Of a stretch of DNA of 22,819 nucleotides, positions 16,266 through 22,819 are shown piece after piece. Every line of letters begins with the position of its first letter. Positions within the stretch are counted from its first letter, which is position 1. The translations under genes and the position numbers were made by a program. Source of the DNA: Pseudomonadota bacterium. Its GTDB lineage: Bacteria; Myxococcota_A; Polyangia; Polyangiales; Polyangiaceae. The notes beneath the pieces were generated by a model. The model was given only the letters and a program-made list of their open reading frames with translations, searched no databases and was not told the origin of the DNA. The stretch lies in assembly GCA_023432025.1 (NCBI GenBank), contig JAEYVE010000156.1:1-22819 (forward strand), written 5' to 3'.

Positions 16266-19200
16266 CCTGTCCGGTGCTCCCGCACTGAGCCCGAGTGCGT
16301 CGCCAGCTCGACGCGATGATCGAGCAGCGGCTCGAACACGCGACGGCTCAGAGCCGCAAAGGTGAGCTCGGGGCGCTCGGCGTTCGTCGTCAGCGGGTCC
16401 ATCCCTCGGAACGCCAGCTTCACGTACGGGTCGTGCGCTTCTCCGAAGCCGCGCGCGCTCGAAAACTCGTAGCGCGCCGCATCGAGAGCGCGCGCTTCTC
16501 CATCGTCCCGGCCTGCTTTCTTGCGCAGGCCCTCCACGTACGCCTGGGACGCGCTCGGAAAGAGCGGCAGCGGCGTCGTTTGCCCCACGCCGTACAAGGA
16601 CACCAAGTCGAAGAGCAAAGCGCGCGCGTCCTCCCGAGAAAGCGGAGCGAAGCGTCTCACGCTGACCGGCCCCTTGGCGCTCCGCCCCACCAAGACGGCG
16701 TCCTCGACGGGGAGCTCGGCCGCGCGCGCCGCGAGATGACGCACCCAAACCGCGAGCTCGTGTCGCGCGCCGAGCTTCGCAAAAGAGCACTCGACCTGAG
16801 TACGGCCGTACACGCGATCCAGCGCGCCCTCGAGCTCGACGACGGGCTCCTCGGAGGTACGCAGAGAAAGCACGTACACGGGCGCTTTTCCCGCCTGCAC
16901 GAAGGGCTGCCTGGCCGCGCGGAGCAGGCGCGCCGTCGCGATGATGGAGCGCAAGCCGACACGTCCCGGTGAGCCGATGGGCAAGAGCCCGCGCCCCAGC
17001 TCGGCGGCCTCGAGAGCCCCGGAGCTGGCCGCGTCGCCCTCCAAGACCTCATCCATGCCAGCGCCGAGCAAGCGCGCGCCCACCTGGTAGCGCAGCAGCG
17101 CCTCGCTCTCCACGGGCTCACGATCGGCAACCAGCTCGGCCTCGTCCTCGATGCGCAAACCGAGGCTGCGCAAAAGCCCGCGCGCCGGATTCTGGAAGAA
17201 GCGAACGAGGTCCTCGAGATCCAGCTGCGAGGGCAGCGACGCGCGATGAAGCACCCCGATCGCAAACGGGGACTCGGCGAAAAGCTCGCCCGAGAGCGCC
17301 TGCGCGCCGCGCGCGTGCTCCGGGTCGAAGCTCGCGAGGCGCGGCTCTCGCCCATCGAAGTGACGGGGGCTCCACGGTTGGAGAGGTTCCTCCAGCGGAG
17401 CCAAGAGCACGCGTCCCCCCGGCGCGGCTTCGGCGAACAGGCTTTCCACCGCCTGGGAGAGCTCGGAGACGACGACGGCGGGCGGACGAGCCTCGTTGTC
17501 CTGAATTCCTCGCCCCACGTAGCTCACCAGCAGTCGGTCGCGAGCGGACAGCAACGTCTCCAAGAAGAGGTAACGATCGTCGGCGCGCGTAGAGCGATCT
17601 CCGACGCGCGGTCGCTCGGCCATCTTGTCGAAGCCGACGTGCTTTTCCACGCGCGGAAACTCGCCGTCGTTCATGCCCAGCAGGCACACGACGCGAAACG
17701 GAATGCTGCGGAGCGGCAACATGGCGCAGAAGGTGACGCCTCCGCTCAAGAACTCCGCAGCGCGTACCTGGGACTCGAAATGCGCCGAGAGCAGGTGGGC
17801 GACTACCTCCAGCGACACGGCCTCCTCGAACCCGGCCGTCGCCCCCTGGAGCTCGAGCGCGTAAAACGCCTCGTAGAGCGGCCGGAGCTGCCACTCTTCG
17901 CCCTCCGCGAGGAGCGCGCCGGCGAGCTCCCCGAGCAGCGTACGCCACTCGCCGAGCGAGTGTGCGCCGCTCACTCGGCGCCGAAACGCGAACAGGTTTT
18001 CGCAAAGCTCGCTGAGCTTGCCGAGCAAGAGCGCTCCGTCCGATGTCACGTCGTCGTGCGGCACCGTGCCCTCGAAGGCCGTCGCGCCATCGTCGGAGAG
18101 CGCGTAGCCGAGCAAGAGGCGGCGGAGCCCGAAGCGCCAAGTGTTTCTTTCGTCCGGCGGCAGACCGTAGCTCGCGCGGTGCTCGCCGTCCTCGCCCCAG
18201 CGGATCCCCGCGTCGTACACCCAGCGCTGAATGCGCGGCAAATCCAGCGCTTCTATGCCGTAGCGCTTGCGGACGGGCTCCGCCTGCAAGAGATCGAGCA
18301 CCTCGCTCGCCTTGAGGCGACCACGCAGCACGGCCAATACGGCGAGAAACGCCGAAGCCGCCACGTTGATGCGACGCTCGTCTCTGTCCGCCACGCGGTA
18401 CGGAATGTGATGAGGCTCCGTAGGATCGCCGTGGAACACCGCGTCGATGAAGGGCGCGTACTCCTCGATGCGCGGCGCCATGACCACGATGTCCTCGGGG
18501 CTGAGCGATGGATCGGCATGAAACAAGCCGAGAAGGCGGTCGCGCAGCACCTCGACTTCACGCAGCGGCCCATGGCAACTGACGACACTCACGGAATCGT
18601 CCCGCGTCGGGCGCGGCAAATGTGGCGCGCTTCCCACGCCGCGCACGCGGTTGTGCAAGAGGTCCCTCTGCAGGGCGTGGAGCACCGTGTCTTCCCCGGG
18701 GTCGACGAACGCAGCTGCACCCTCCACGTAGTTCACCTCGGTTTCGAGGCTCTGCTGGAGCGCAGCGCCCACCGAGCCCAACGAGGCGAGCAAAGGATGG
18801 ACGTCTCCGCCAGCGAGGTGCACGCCGTCGGATTTGCCCTCCGCGAAGTACTCCGCGCTCGGCGACAGCGCGAACAGGTGAACTTCCATCGCTTCGGAGA
18901 GGCGGCCGAACAAGCGGAGAAAGAGCGGCGGGAGGGACGAGCCACCGACGAGGCAAACACGCGCCGGCAGGCTTCCGCGCGCGACGAACAGCGGGCTGAA
19001 CGCCTTTTCGAAGTCACGCGCACGCGCCGCAAAATGCGACGGCCCCAGACGAGCCACGAGGGCGCGCCACAGCACGGCCTGCCAATCTGCGCCTTTGCCG
19101 GCCTCCCACTCGAGCACCATCTCCGGCCGATACACGGCGTATTGATCGAAGAGGTGCGCCACGCGCTGGGCCAGCTGAACGCGCCTCAGCCCGTTCCGGT

Positions 19201-19546
19201 CGTCTTCCAAGTACCCAGCGACGACCGCGAACCCTTTTTCACCGCGCAGCTCCGCGAGCAGCGAAGCAATGCTCCACGTCAATGACTCACGCTCGTAGCG
19301 CGCCGCACCTTCCAGCGGACCGAGCACGGCGTTCAGCGCGCCCTCGAGAAAGATGCGCGGGAACGGAAAGCTCGCGTGAGCAAAGACACCGAGGCGGCTT
19401 GCGAGCTCGCGCGACAGCCAGCGCTCCATGCCACGGCTCTGGACGACCAGGGTCTCCACCGAAAGCGGCGCGAGCTTCGGTGCGCGGAGCACGCGAGCGA
19501 GCTCGTCGACGAGCACCTCCATGCGATTGCTCCGGTGAACGTACAT
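16262..19546 (-). CDS. recC: Exodeoxyribonuclease V gamma subunit RecC
   Basis: A 1094-residue protein close to the length of E. coli RecC (1122). The N-terminus MYVHRSNRMEVLVDELARVL matches the family's opening, in which an inactive helicase-like domain begins with a xxxHSNRLxxL motif, and this fixes the start at 19546 even though the frame is open to 20392. Further recognisable blocks are VETLVVQSRGMERWLSREL, FPFPRIFLEGALN, VSVVSCHGPLREVEVLRDRL, IVVMAPRIEEYAPFIDAVF, IPYRVADRD, and VTFCAMLPLRSIPFRVVCLLGMNDGEFPR (given in part). RecC splits the DNA strands and scans for Chi in the characterised enzyme. It is the first gene of the recC-recB-recD operon; no ptrA lies between recC and recB. No strong Shine-Dalgarno is seen. 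Confidence 0.95.
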   Translation of the reverse strand: MYVHRSNRMEVLVDELARVLRAPKLAPLSVETLVVQSRGMERWLSRELASRLGVFAHASFPFPRIFLEGALNAVLGPLEGAARYERESLTWSIASLLAELRGEKGFAVVAGYLEDDRNGLRRVQLAQRVAHLFDQYAVYRPEMVLEWEAGKGADWQAVLWRALVARLGPSHFAARARDFEKAFSPLFVARGSLPARVCLVGGSSLPPLFLRLFGRLSEAMEVHLFALSPSAEYFAEGKSDGVHLAGGDVHPLLASLGSVGAALQQSLETEVNYVEGAAAFVDPGEDTVLHALQRDLLHNRVRGVGSAPHLPRPTRDDSVSVVSCHGPLREVEVLRDRLLGLFHADPSLSPEDIVVMAPRIEEYAPFIDAVFHGDPTEPHHIPYRVADRDERRINVAASAFLAVLAVLRGRLKASEVLDLLQAEPVRKRYGIEALDLPRIQRWVYDAGIRWGEDGEHRASYGLPPDERNTWRFGLRRLLLGYALSDDGATAFEGTVPHDDVTSDGALLLGKLSELCENLFAFRRRVSGAHSLGEWRTLLGELAGALLAEGEEWQLRPLYEAFYALELQGATAGFEEAVSLEVVAHLLSAHFESQVRAAEFLSGGVTFCAMLPLRSIPFRVVCLLGMNDGEFPRVEKHVGFDKMAERPRVGDRSTRADDRYLFLETLLSARDRLLVSYVGRGIQDNEARPPAVVVSELSQAVESLFAEAAPGGRVLLAPLEEPLQPWSPRHFDGREPRLASFDPEHARGAQALSGELFAESPFAIGVLHRASLPSQLDLEDLVRFFQNPARGLLRSLGLRIEDEAELVADREPVESEALLRYQVGARLLGAGMDEVLEGDAASSGALEAAELGRGLLPIGSPGRVGLRSIIATARLLRAARQPFVQAGKAPVYVLSLRTSEEPVVELEGALDRVYGRTQVECSFAKLGARHELAVWVRHLAARAAELPVEDAVLVGRSAKGPVSVRRFAPLSREDARALLFDLVSLYGVGQTTPLPLFPSASQAYVEGLRKKAGRDDGEARALDAARYEFSSARGFGEAHDPYVKLAFRGMDPLTTNAERPELTFAALSRRVFEPLLDHRVELATHSGSVREHRTG
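16272..16286 (-). repeat. 15-bp repeat, copy 2 (recC 3' end)
   Basis: AGTGCGGGAGCACCG on the minus strand. It lies in the last codons of recC (encoding VREHR) and ends seven bases before the recB start codon. Confidence 0.5.
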
Positions 19547-19596
19547 GCGAGCTCGGTAGCGCAGGACACGGACCCGGGAAAGACACGCGCCGCTGG

Positions 19597-19617
19597 GGCG
19601 GACTTTGACTGTCCGCC
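19597..19617. promoter_or_regulatory. Inverted repeat upstream of recC
   Basis: GGCGGAC, the 7-base spacer TTTGACT, then GTCCGCC. The arms are a perfect match, 51 bp upstream of the recC start codon. It could be an operator or a leader hairpin in the recC transcript. It does not resemble the LexA boxes I know. Confidence 0.4.
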
Positions 19618-19701
19618 GCGTGGGGTTTCCCGACTGCTGGCACGGGGCCGAGCGGCCGCGGGGCGCGGCTCGGAGCGCCGCAGGGCGCGGGGCAGTGGCG
19701 G

Positions 19702-19716
19702 AGTGCGGGAGCACCG
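19702..19716 (+). repeat. 15-bp repeat, copy 3 (upstream of recC)
   Basis: AGTGCGGGAGCACCG, non-coding here, about 155 bp upstream of the recC start. See the copies at 10569 and 16272. Confidence 0.5.
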
Positions 19717-19836
19717 TGTGCCGACGTAGGAAGATTCCCCAGAAAATCTGCACTGTTGGGAGGGTCGTCGTACTGGTGACGCCGGCCCTCGCTCCCCGAA
19801 GGTGGGGTGACGTCCGACCTCGGGCCGTTTCGCTCG

Positions 19837-19884
19837 CGGCCGGGCAACGTCCGTGAGCTGCGCGACGTGCTCGATCGCGCCGTG
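19837..19884 (+). pseudogene. Fragment of sigma-54 activator AAA+ domain
   Basis: Sixteen codons read RPGNVRELRDVLDRAV. This is the sensor-2 helix segment WPGNVRELRNxxERAV, which is diagnostic of NtrC-type sigma-54 activators. Neither the Walker A, GAFTGA nor the DNA-binding helix is found on either side in any frame I examined, so only a fragment remains. It reads in the same frame as the downstream FGE-like lipoprotein, from GTG 19807, but the lipoprotein signal lies some 75 residues later, so a functional fusion is unlikely. I interpret it as the relic of a deleted regulator gene. Confidence 0.6.
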
Positions 19885-19932
19885 GACCCGCAAGGTCCAA
19901 GCGCTTCGTGTCGCTCACCCAAAGTGGTCGCG

Positions 19933-21000
19933 ATGCAGAAGACTCCTTTTTCGGGCGAGCCGTGGGGCGCCGTTGCGCGGCAGGGCAACCACGCAGAGGC
20001 TCCCCACCATTCGAACCGTGGCTCCGTCGAACGGACGCAGTTTGGACAACGCTCGAGACGTTGGACGCTCGCCGGGACCCTCGTCCTTTTCGGCGCAGCG
20101 TGCGAGAGAGGCGGCGCCGAGGACGAAACCGAACCTCGGCGTCCTGCGCTCGAGCTCGTGGCGCGGACGTCAGCGCCTCCCCACGCGCCCGGGCCGACGC
20201 CCGTGGAGACACAGAAAGAAGCCGAAACGAGCGCGGAGCCCCCGAGCGCGTCACTTTGCCCGGGCGGCACGGTGCGCGTGAAGGGCGACTACTGCCCGAG
20301 CGTCGCCCAAACCTGCCTCGAGTATCACCCCGAGTACGTGAAGCGCCCTCACGATCCGACCGTGAGTGACCGCTGCTTGCGCTACGCGTCACCGTCGCGC
20401 TGTCTCGCCGCGCGTCGTGAGCTGGACTTTTGCATGGACCGCTTCGAGTACCCGAACCGCGAAGGGGCGCTGCCGCGAGTGCTCACGAGTTGGCTCGAGG
20501 CCGAAAAAATATGTGAAAGCGATGGCAAGCGCCTCTGCACCGAAGACGAGTTCAACTTCGCCTGCGAAGGCCCGGAAATGCTGCCGTACGCGACCGGCTA
20601 CGAGCGAAACTCCACGCTTTGCAACTTCGACCGCGACTACCGAAGGCCCGATCACACGCGCCGTATGAAGCCGTACGACGAGTGCCCCGGAGATCCGTTT
20701 TGCAAGAGCGAGCTCGAGCGACTCGATCAGCGACATGCCATCGGCGCGCGGCTCAGCTGCACTTCGTGGTCGGGTGTCATCGACCTCAACGGCAACGTCA
20801 ACGAATGGGTACGAATTCCCGGCGCCAAGCCGCCGTCACGAAGTGGGCTGAAGGGCGGTTGGTGGGGGCCGGTTCGTGACCGCTGTCGGCCCACGGTGCG
20901 CTTTCACAAGGAAAACGACTACGGCTACGAAGCAGGCTTCCGCTGCTGCGCGGACGTGTCGTCGGGGGGCGCGCCGACTACAGAGCGCCTGACACGGTGA
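19933..21000 (+). CDS. Lipoprotein with formylglycine-generating-enzyme (SUMF1) fold
   Basis: A 355-residue protein if started at ATG 19933 (GTG 19924 is an alternative). A hydrophobic stretch WTLAGTLVLFGAAC ends at a possible lipobox Cys57; the 37 residues before it are unusually long for a signal peptide. A Pro/Glu-rich linker follows, then a Cys-rich FGE-sulfatase domain: CMDRFEYPN (C167), WLEAEKICESDGKRLCTEDEF, the signature DLNGNVNEWV (284-293), GGWWGP (308-313) and the terminal GFRCC. In true FGEs two cysteines near CHxSYCNRYR bind copper; here the matching region has a single Cys (C318), so aldehyde-generating activity is doubtful. Many myxobacterial proteins use this fold in the envelope for unknown purposes. 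It converges with the next gene, and the 3' ends overlap by 23 bp. Confidence 0.82.
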   Translation: MQKTPFSGEPWGAVARQGNHAEAPHHSNRGSVERTQFGQRSRRWTLAGTLVLFGAACERGGAEDETEPRRPALELVARTSAPPHAPGPTPVETQKEAETSAEPPSASLCPGGTVRVKGDYCPSVAQTCLEYHPEYVKRPHDPTVSDRCLRYASPSRCLAARRELDFCMDRFEYPNREGALPRVLTSWLEAEKICESDGKRLCTEDEFNFACEGPEMLPYATGYERNSTLCNFDRDYRRPDHTRRMKPYDECPGDPFCKSELERLDQRHAIGARLSCTSWSGVIDLNGNVNEWVRIPGAKPPSRSGLKGGWWGPVRDRCRPTVRFHKENDYGYEAGFRCCADVSSGGAPTTERLTR

Positions 21001-22042
21001 GTCCGCCGCCATCCACCGCGACGCTGGCCTTCACTGCCAGAGGGCGTTCGGGCCAAAAAAGCAGCGTGGCCACGGTGGCAGTCAGGCCGGCAGCCAGCGT
21101 GACGAAGCCCCCCACGGCGAGCGCCGTAGCGCGGTCTTGAGCTTCGAGCGACTTTTGAAGCGATGCGCACGAAGGAGCGAGCGCGACCGAAGGCGAAGCA
21201 CAAGCGCCCTCGAGAGCTCCCGCGCGTTCGCGCACGGACGCTTCGTTTCGACCCACGTCCGCGGCGCGATTGCCGCGCTCGATGAGGCCCCAAACGCCTA
21301 CGCCGAGGCCCGCTGCCGCAATGGTGGCCGAGCCGATGAGCGTCCCCGTACGCCAGGGTGACGGCGAAGTTTCGTCCGCCGTCGCTGCGCTGGGAACGAG
21401 CGGGGGCGGAGGCGCCTTCGACACGAGTCGCACCACGACCGTGTTCGTTTCCTTGGGGCGCGCTTCCACGTCCACGGTGAACGGATCGTAACCAAGCGCC
21501 TCAACACGCACGGCGTGCGACCCGGGTGCGACGGGAAGCGCTTCTCCGGAGGTCATGTCCACGGGTGTGCCGTCGAGCTCGACGCGAGCGCCGCGCACGT
21601 CGTCTGGCAAGACGAGGCGGAGACGCGGAATGAGCGAGTCGATTCGTTCCAACGCCGGACCCAAGAGCGCCTCGACGTCCGTGGCGGGCAAAGTGGCCAA
21701 GAGCTCTTGCGCCTGTCGGTACTCGCGCTGGGCCTCGAGCAGGCGGCCCGAGTTTTCCTCACACAGAGCCAGGTGATAGTGCAGGCCAGGCGTGCGTTTG
21801 ACGCGCAGGGCCTCCACGAACTTTTCGGCCGCCGCGCTCCACTCGTCTCGAGTCATGAGCGCCTGGCCCTCGGCGAACAGCGCCCTCGCGTAGTTGATTT
21901 GTGCGGGCGACGGGCTCTGGGCGGCGGTCGGAGGCTCCGCCGCGCGCGCGGAAGCTGCGCTCAGCGAAAGGACCGACGCCAAGACCACGCCCAGCGCATG
22001 CGCCGAACCCCGAGAACGCAGCGGTCGCTGCCGCTCCATCAT
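20978..22042 (-). CDS. TPR and PEGA-domain membrane protein
   Basis: A 354-residue exported protein of a type common in myxobacteria. Residues 1-34 form a signal peptide ending SARA. TPR-like helices (about 46-118) contain YARALFAEGQALMTRDEWSAA and HLALCEENSGRLLEAQREY. A PEGA domain (about 151-207) has GARVELDGTPV, LPVAPGSHAVRVEALGYDPF. A Pro-rich linker and two membrane segments (about 233-254 and 307-330) follow, with a Cys pair (C281, C292) between them that could form a disulfide in the periplasm. Function is unknown; such proteins often sit beside Ser/Thr kinases, none of which is seen here. The ATG pair at 22042/22039 fits the signal peptide; the frame is open to 22120. GAGGGG lies about 11 bases upstream. 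Confidence 0.85.
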   Translation of the reverse strand: MMERQRPLRSRGSAHALGVVLASVLSLSAASARAAEPPTAAQSPSPAQINYARALFAEGQALMTRDEWSAAAEKFVEALRVKRTPGLHYHLALCEENSGRLLEAQREYRQAQELLATLPATDVEALLGPALERIDSLIPRLRLVLPDDVRGARVELDGTPVDMTSGEALPVAPGSHAVRVEALGYDPFTVDVEARPKETNTVVVRLVSKAPPPPLVPSAATADETSPSPWRTGTLIGSATIAAAGLGVGVWGLIERGNRAADVGRNEASVRERAGALEGACASPSVALAPSCASLQKSLEAQDRATALAVGGFVTLAAGLTATVATLLFWPERPLAVKASVAVDGGGLTVSGAL

Positions 22043-22193
22043 GCCAACCACCCCTCGACTTCCCTCCGACGACTCGTCACCCATACCGCGGATCCCCGGG
22101 GGCGTGCTACTTCGACGCACCCGCCCTTGTATCGGCCCGCGCGCGCCCGCCGTTGCTCAGAAAGCGACGACCGGAGGCGGCTCTGTCGGGCCG

Positions 22194-22228
22194 AAAAAAA
22201 GGCGTTCGGCTCCGGCCGCTCCGGAGCC
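22194..22228 (-). terminator. Intrinsic terminator of the small-lipoprotein operon
   Basis: On the minus strand GGCTCCGG and CCGGAGCC (22208-22228) form a perfect 8-bp stem with a 5-base loop. Seven bases later comes a run of seven T (22194-22200). It lies 67 bp beyond the small lipoprotein stop and ends transcription before the TPR/PEGA gene. It is the clearest intrinsic terminator in the window. Confidence 0.75.
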
Positions 22229-22295
22229 CCCTGCTCGCTCCCGCGCTGCCGCCGCTCGAGGGGCCGCCCGTCGGACTGGCGCTCGCGAGCCGCGC

Positions 22296-22454
22296 TTAAA
22301 CGTGGTCGCTTTGGAGGACGCTCGTGCCGCCGGCTCCGGCGAAGCCTCCAGCGCTGGAGGTCTTCACTTCGAAGGCCGCGTGCTCGCCGCAGGAAGCGGC
22401 GAGCAGGAGCGTGGCTCCGAGGCTGGCGACGAGAAGTGCTCGAGCGTGGGGCAT
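22296..22454 (-). CDS. Small lipoprotein, 52 residues
   Basis: A complete 53-codon gene. The product opens MPHARALLVASLGATLLLAA and has a textbook lipobox LAASC with lipid-modified C22, leaving a mature part of only 31 residues (GEHAAFEV, then a GGFAGAGG stretch). A strong Shine-Dalgarno GAGGAG lies 5 bases before the ATG and overlaps the stop of the upstream Cys-rich gene, 9 bp away, so the two are clearly one operon. A clean terminator follows. Family and function are not recognised. The Gly/Ala-rich mature start resembles the tether of larger myxobacterial lipoproteins, so a truncated relative is possible, but the intact ribosome site and terminator favour a real short gene. Confidence 0.72.
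   Translation of the reverse strand: MPHARALLVASLGATLLLAASCGEHAAFEVKTSSAGGFAGAGGTSVLQSDHV
22345..22360. repeat. Perfect 16-bp palindrome in small lipoprotein gene
   Basis: CCTCCAGCGCTGGAGG is its own complement. Outer bases GAAG (22341-22344) and CTTC (22362-22365) extend the symmetry with one bulge. It lies inside codons for the mature lipoprotein. Confidence 0.5.
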
Positions 22455-22459
22455 GGGGG

Positions 22460-22465
22460 CTCCTC
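22460..22465 (-). promoter_or_regulatory. Shine-Dalgarno of the small lipoprotein gene
   Basis: GAGGAG on the minus strand, 5 bases before the ATG at 22454, overlapping the stop codon of the upstream gene. It is the main evidence that the short frame is translated. Confidence 0.75.
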
Positions 22466-22819
22466 AGAGCGAGCAGTAGCGGTCGCCAGCGGCAGGGCAG
22501 GTTGCCCCTGGGGGACAATCTTCAGTACCCAGGCACGGATACGTGCACCGCGCATCGCCTTCGCTGTCCACGCGGCAAAGGCCGTCGTTGAACCCGGCCG
22601 CGCCACATGCGTCATCGTCGCCCGCAGCGTTGCACCCAGCGACGGATTGGCGGTGGTGCAACAACGCGGGACAGGTCGTGGTTGCGAGCCGACACACCGT
22701 CGTTGCCTTCCCATCGACGCTCGTCACGTTCGCCGATTGCACGAAGGGCGCGAAAGGTTGCATCGTCGTGCTGCCGCAAACCCCATTCGGCGCGCCCACC
22801 CCCGTCGTCGCCTTTTCCC
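22464..22819 (-). CDS. Cys-rich secreted protein, C-terminal part
   Basis: The frame is open from the right window edge to TGA at 22464, giving 117 residues of the C-terminus; the start and any signal peptide lie outside. Eleven cysteines are visible with spacings such as CLGTEDCPPGATCPAAGDRYC at the end (shown in part), typical of disulfide-rich extracellular modules in myxobacteria. A motif around DGKATTVCRLATTTC resembles an earlier KATT stretch at the window edge, so the protein may be internally repeated. No known enzyme motif is seen. It is the first visible gene of an operon with the small lipoprotein that starts 9 bp after its stop. A role at the cell surface is inferred from Cys content and partner. 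Confidence 0.65.
   Translation of the reverse strand, partial: EKATTGVGAPNGVCGSTTMQPFAPFVQSANVTSVDGKATTVCRLATTTCPALLHHRQSVAGCNAAGDDDACGAAGFNDGLCRVDSEGDARCTYPCLGTEDCPPGATCPAAGDRYCSL

Larger units (their letters stand above)
19547..19932. other. 386-bp gap upstream of recC and the FGE-like gene
   Basis: No intact gene is visible. The region holds a 7-bp inverted repeat (19597-19617), a GC-rich stretch with CCGAGC/GCTCGG arms (19648-19673), the third copy of the 15-bp repeat (19702-19716), a less GC-rich patch (about 19726-19760) that is the best place for a promoter, and a sigma-54-activator fragment (19837-19884). The recC promoter and that of the divergent lipoprotein gene must lie here. Confidence 0.6.

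Noticed and set aside
17246..19285. Plus-strand open frame of 679 codons opposite recC
   Set aside because: An antisense shadow of recC caused by codon bias; the composition is unlike any protein family and recC motifs are intact on the other strand.
19638..19644. TGGCACG, a perfect sigma-54 -24 element
   Set aside because: No TTGC -12 element follows at the required spacing, so it is not a promoter by itself despite the nearby sigma-54-activator fragment.
19807..19932. Longer N-terminus for the FGE-like lipoprotein starting at GTG 19807
   Set aside because: It would place the signal and lipobox about 100 residues from the start, which is incompatible with export, and the added part is a sigma-54-activator fragment.
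1..22819. Defence island, prophage, secretion system or CRISPR content
   Set aside because: I looked for such genes because RecBCD can neighbour defence loci, but no nuclease, methylase, transposase, integrase, array or phage gene other than RecBCD was seen.

Overview
The window is about 22.8 kb of very GC-rich DNA with tightly packed genes. It suggests a myxobacterium (Myxococcota, perhaps Polyangiales-like). The evidence is the strong G/C third-position bias, several lipoprotein precursors, a TPR-plus-PEGA membrane protein, a formylglycine-enzyme-fold lipoprotein and a Cys-rich secreted protein. This placement is inferred from gene content and composition; no rRNA or other taxonomic marker is present. 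I see no tRNA, rRNA, CRISPR array, transposase, integrase or phage gene.

Left part (1-7200): the 3' part of an L-2-hydroxyglutarate oxidase gene (lhgO) meets a convergent YcxB-like membrane protein gene. That gene is divergent from a gamma-glutamylcyclotransferase-fold gene. Next come a large lipoprotein GH9 glycanase, a strong double hairpin, an aldehyde dehydrogenase with an excellent Shine-Dalgarno sequence, and an orphan HPt phosphotransfer protein.

Middle (7330-10520): a MarR-family repressor gene is divergent from a GH31 alpha-glucosidase gene. Short inverted repeats in the shared region are candidate operators.

Right-centre (10651-19546, minus strand): a complete recC-recB-recD operon. 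The genes overlap by 4 bp at both junctions (ATGA and GTGA). Helicase and nuclease motifs are intact, and no ptrA gene interrupts the set. A 15-bp sequence containing GTGC-N4-GCAC occurs downstream of recD, at the recC/recB junction and upstream of recC.

The 386-bp gap upstream of recC (19547-19932) holds hairpins and a short fragment that encodes the GNVREL segment of sigma-54 activators, a likely gene fossil. The right end (19933-22819) is an envelope cluster: a lipoprotein with an FGE fold, a convergent TPR/PEGA membrane protein overlapping it by 23 bp, and a two-gene operon of a Cys-rich protein (cut by the window edge) and a 52-residue lipoprotein that ends at a clear intrinsic terminator.

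Most of the window is ordinary chromosomal gene content. I found no convincing new multi-gene system. The most interesting items are the regulator fossil, the three-copy 15-mer around the rec genes, the FGE-like lipoprotein that lacks the catalytic cysteine pair, and the small lipoprotein operon.
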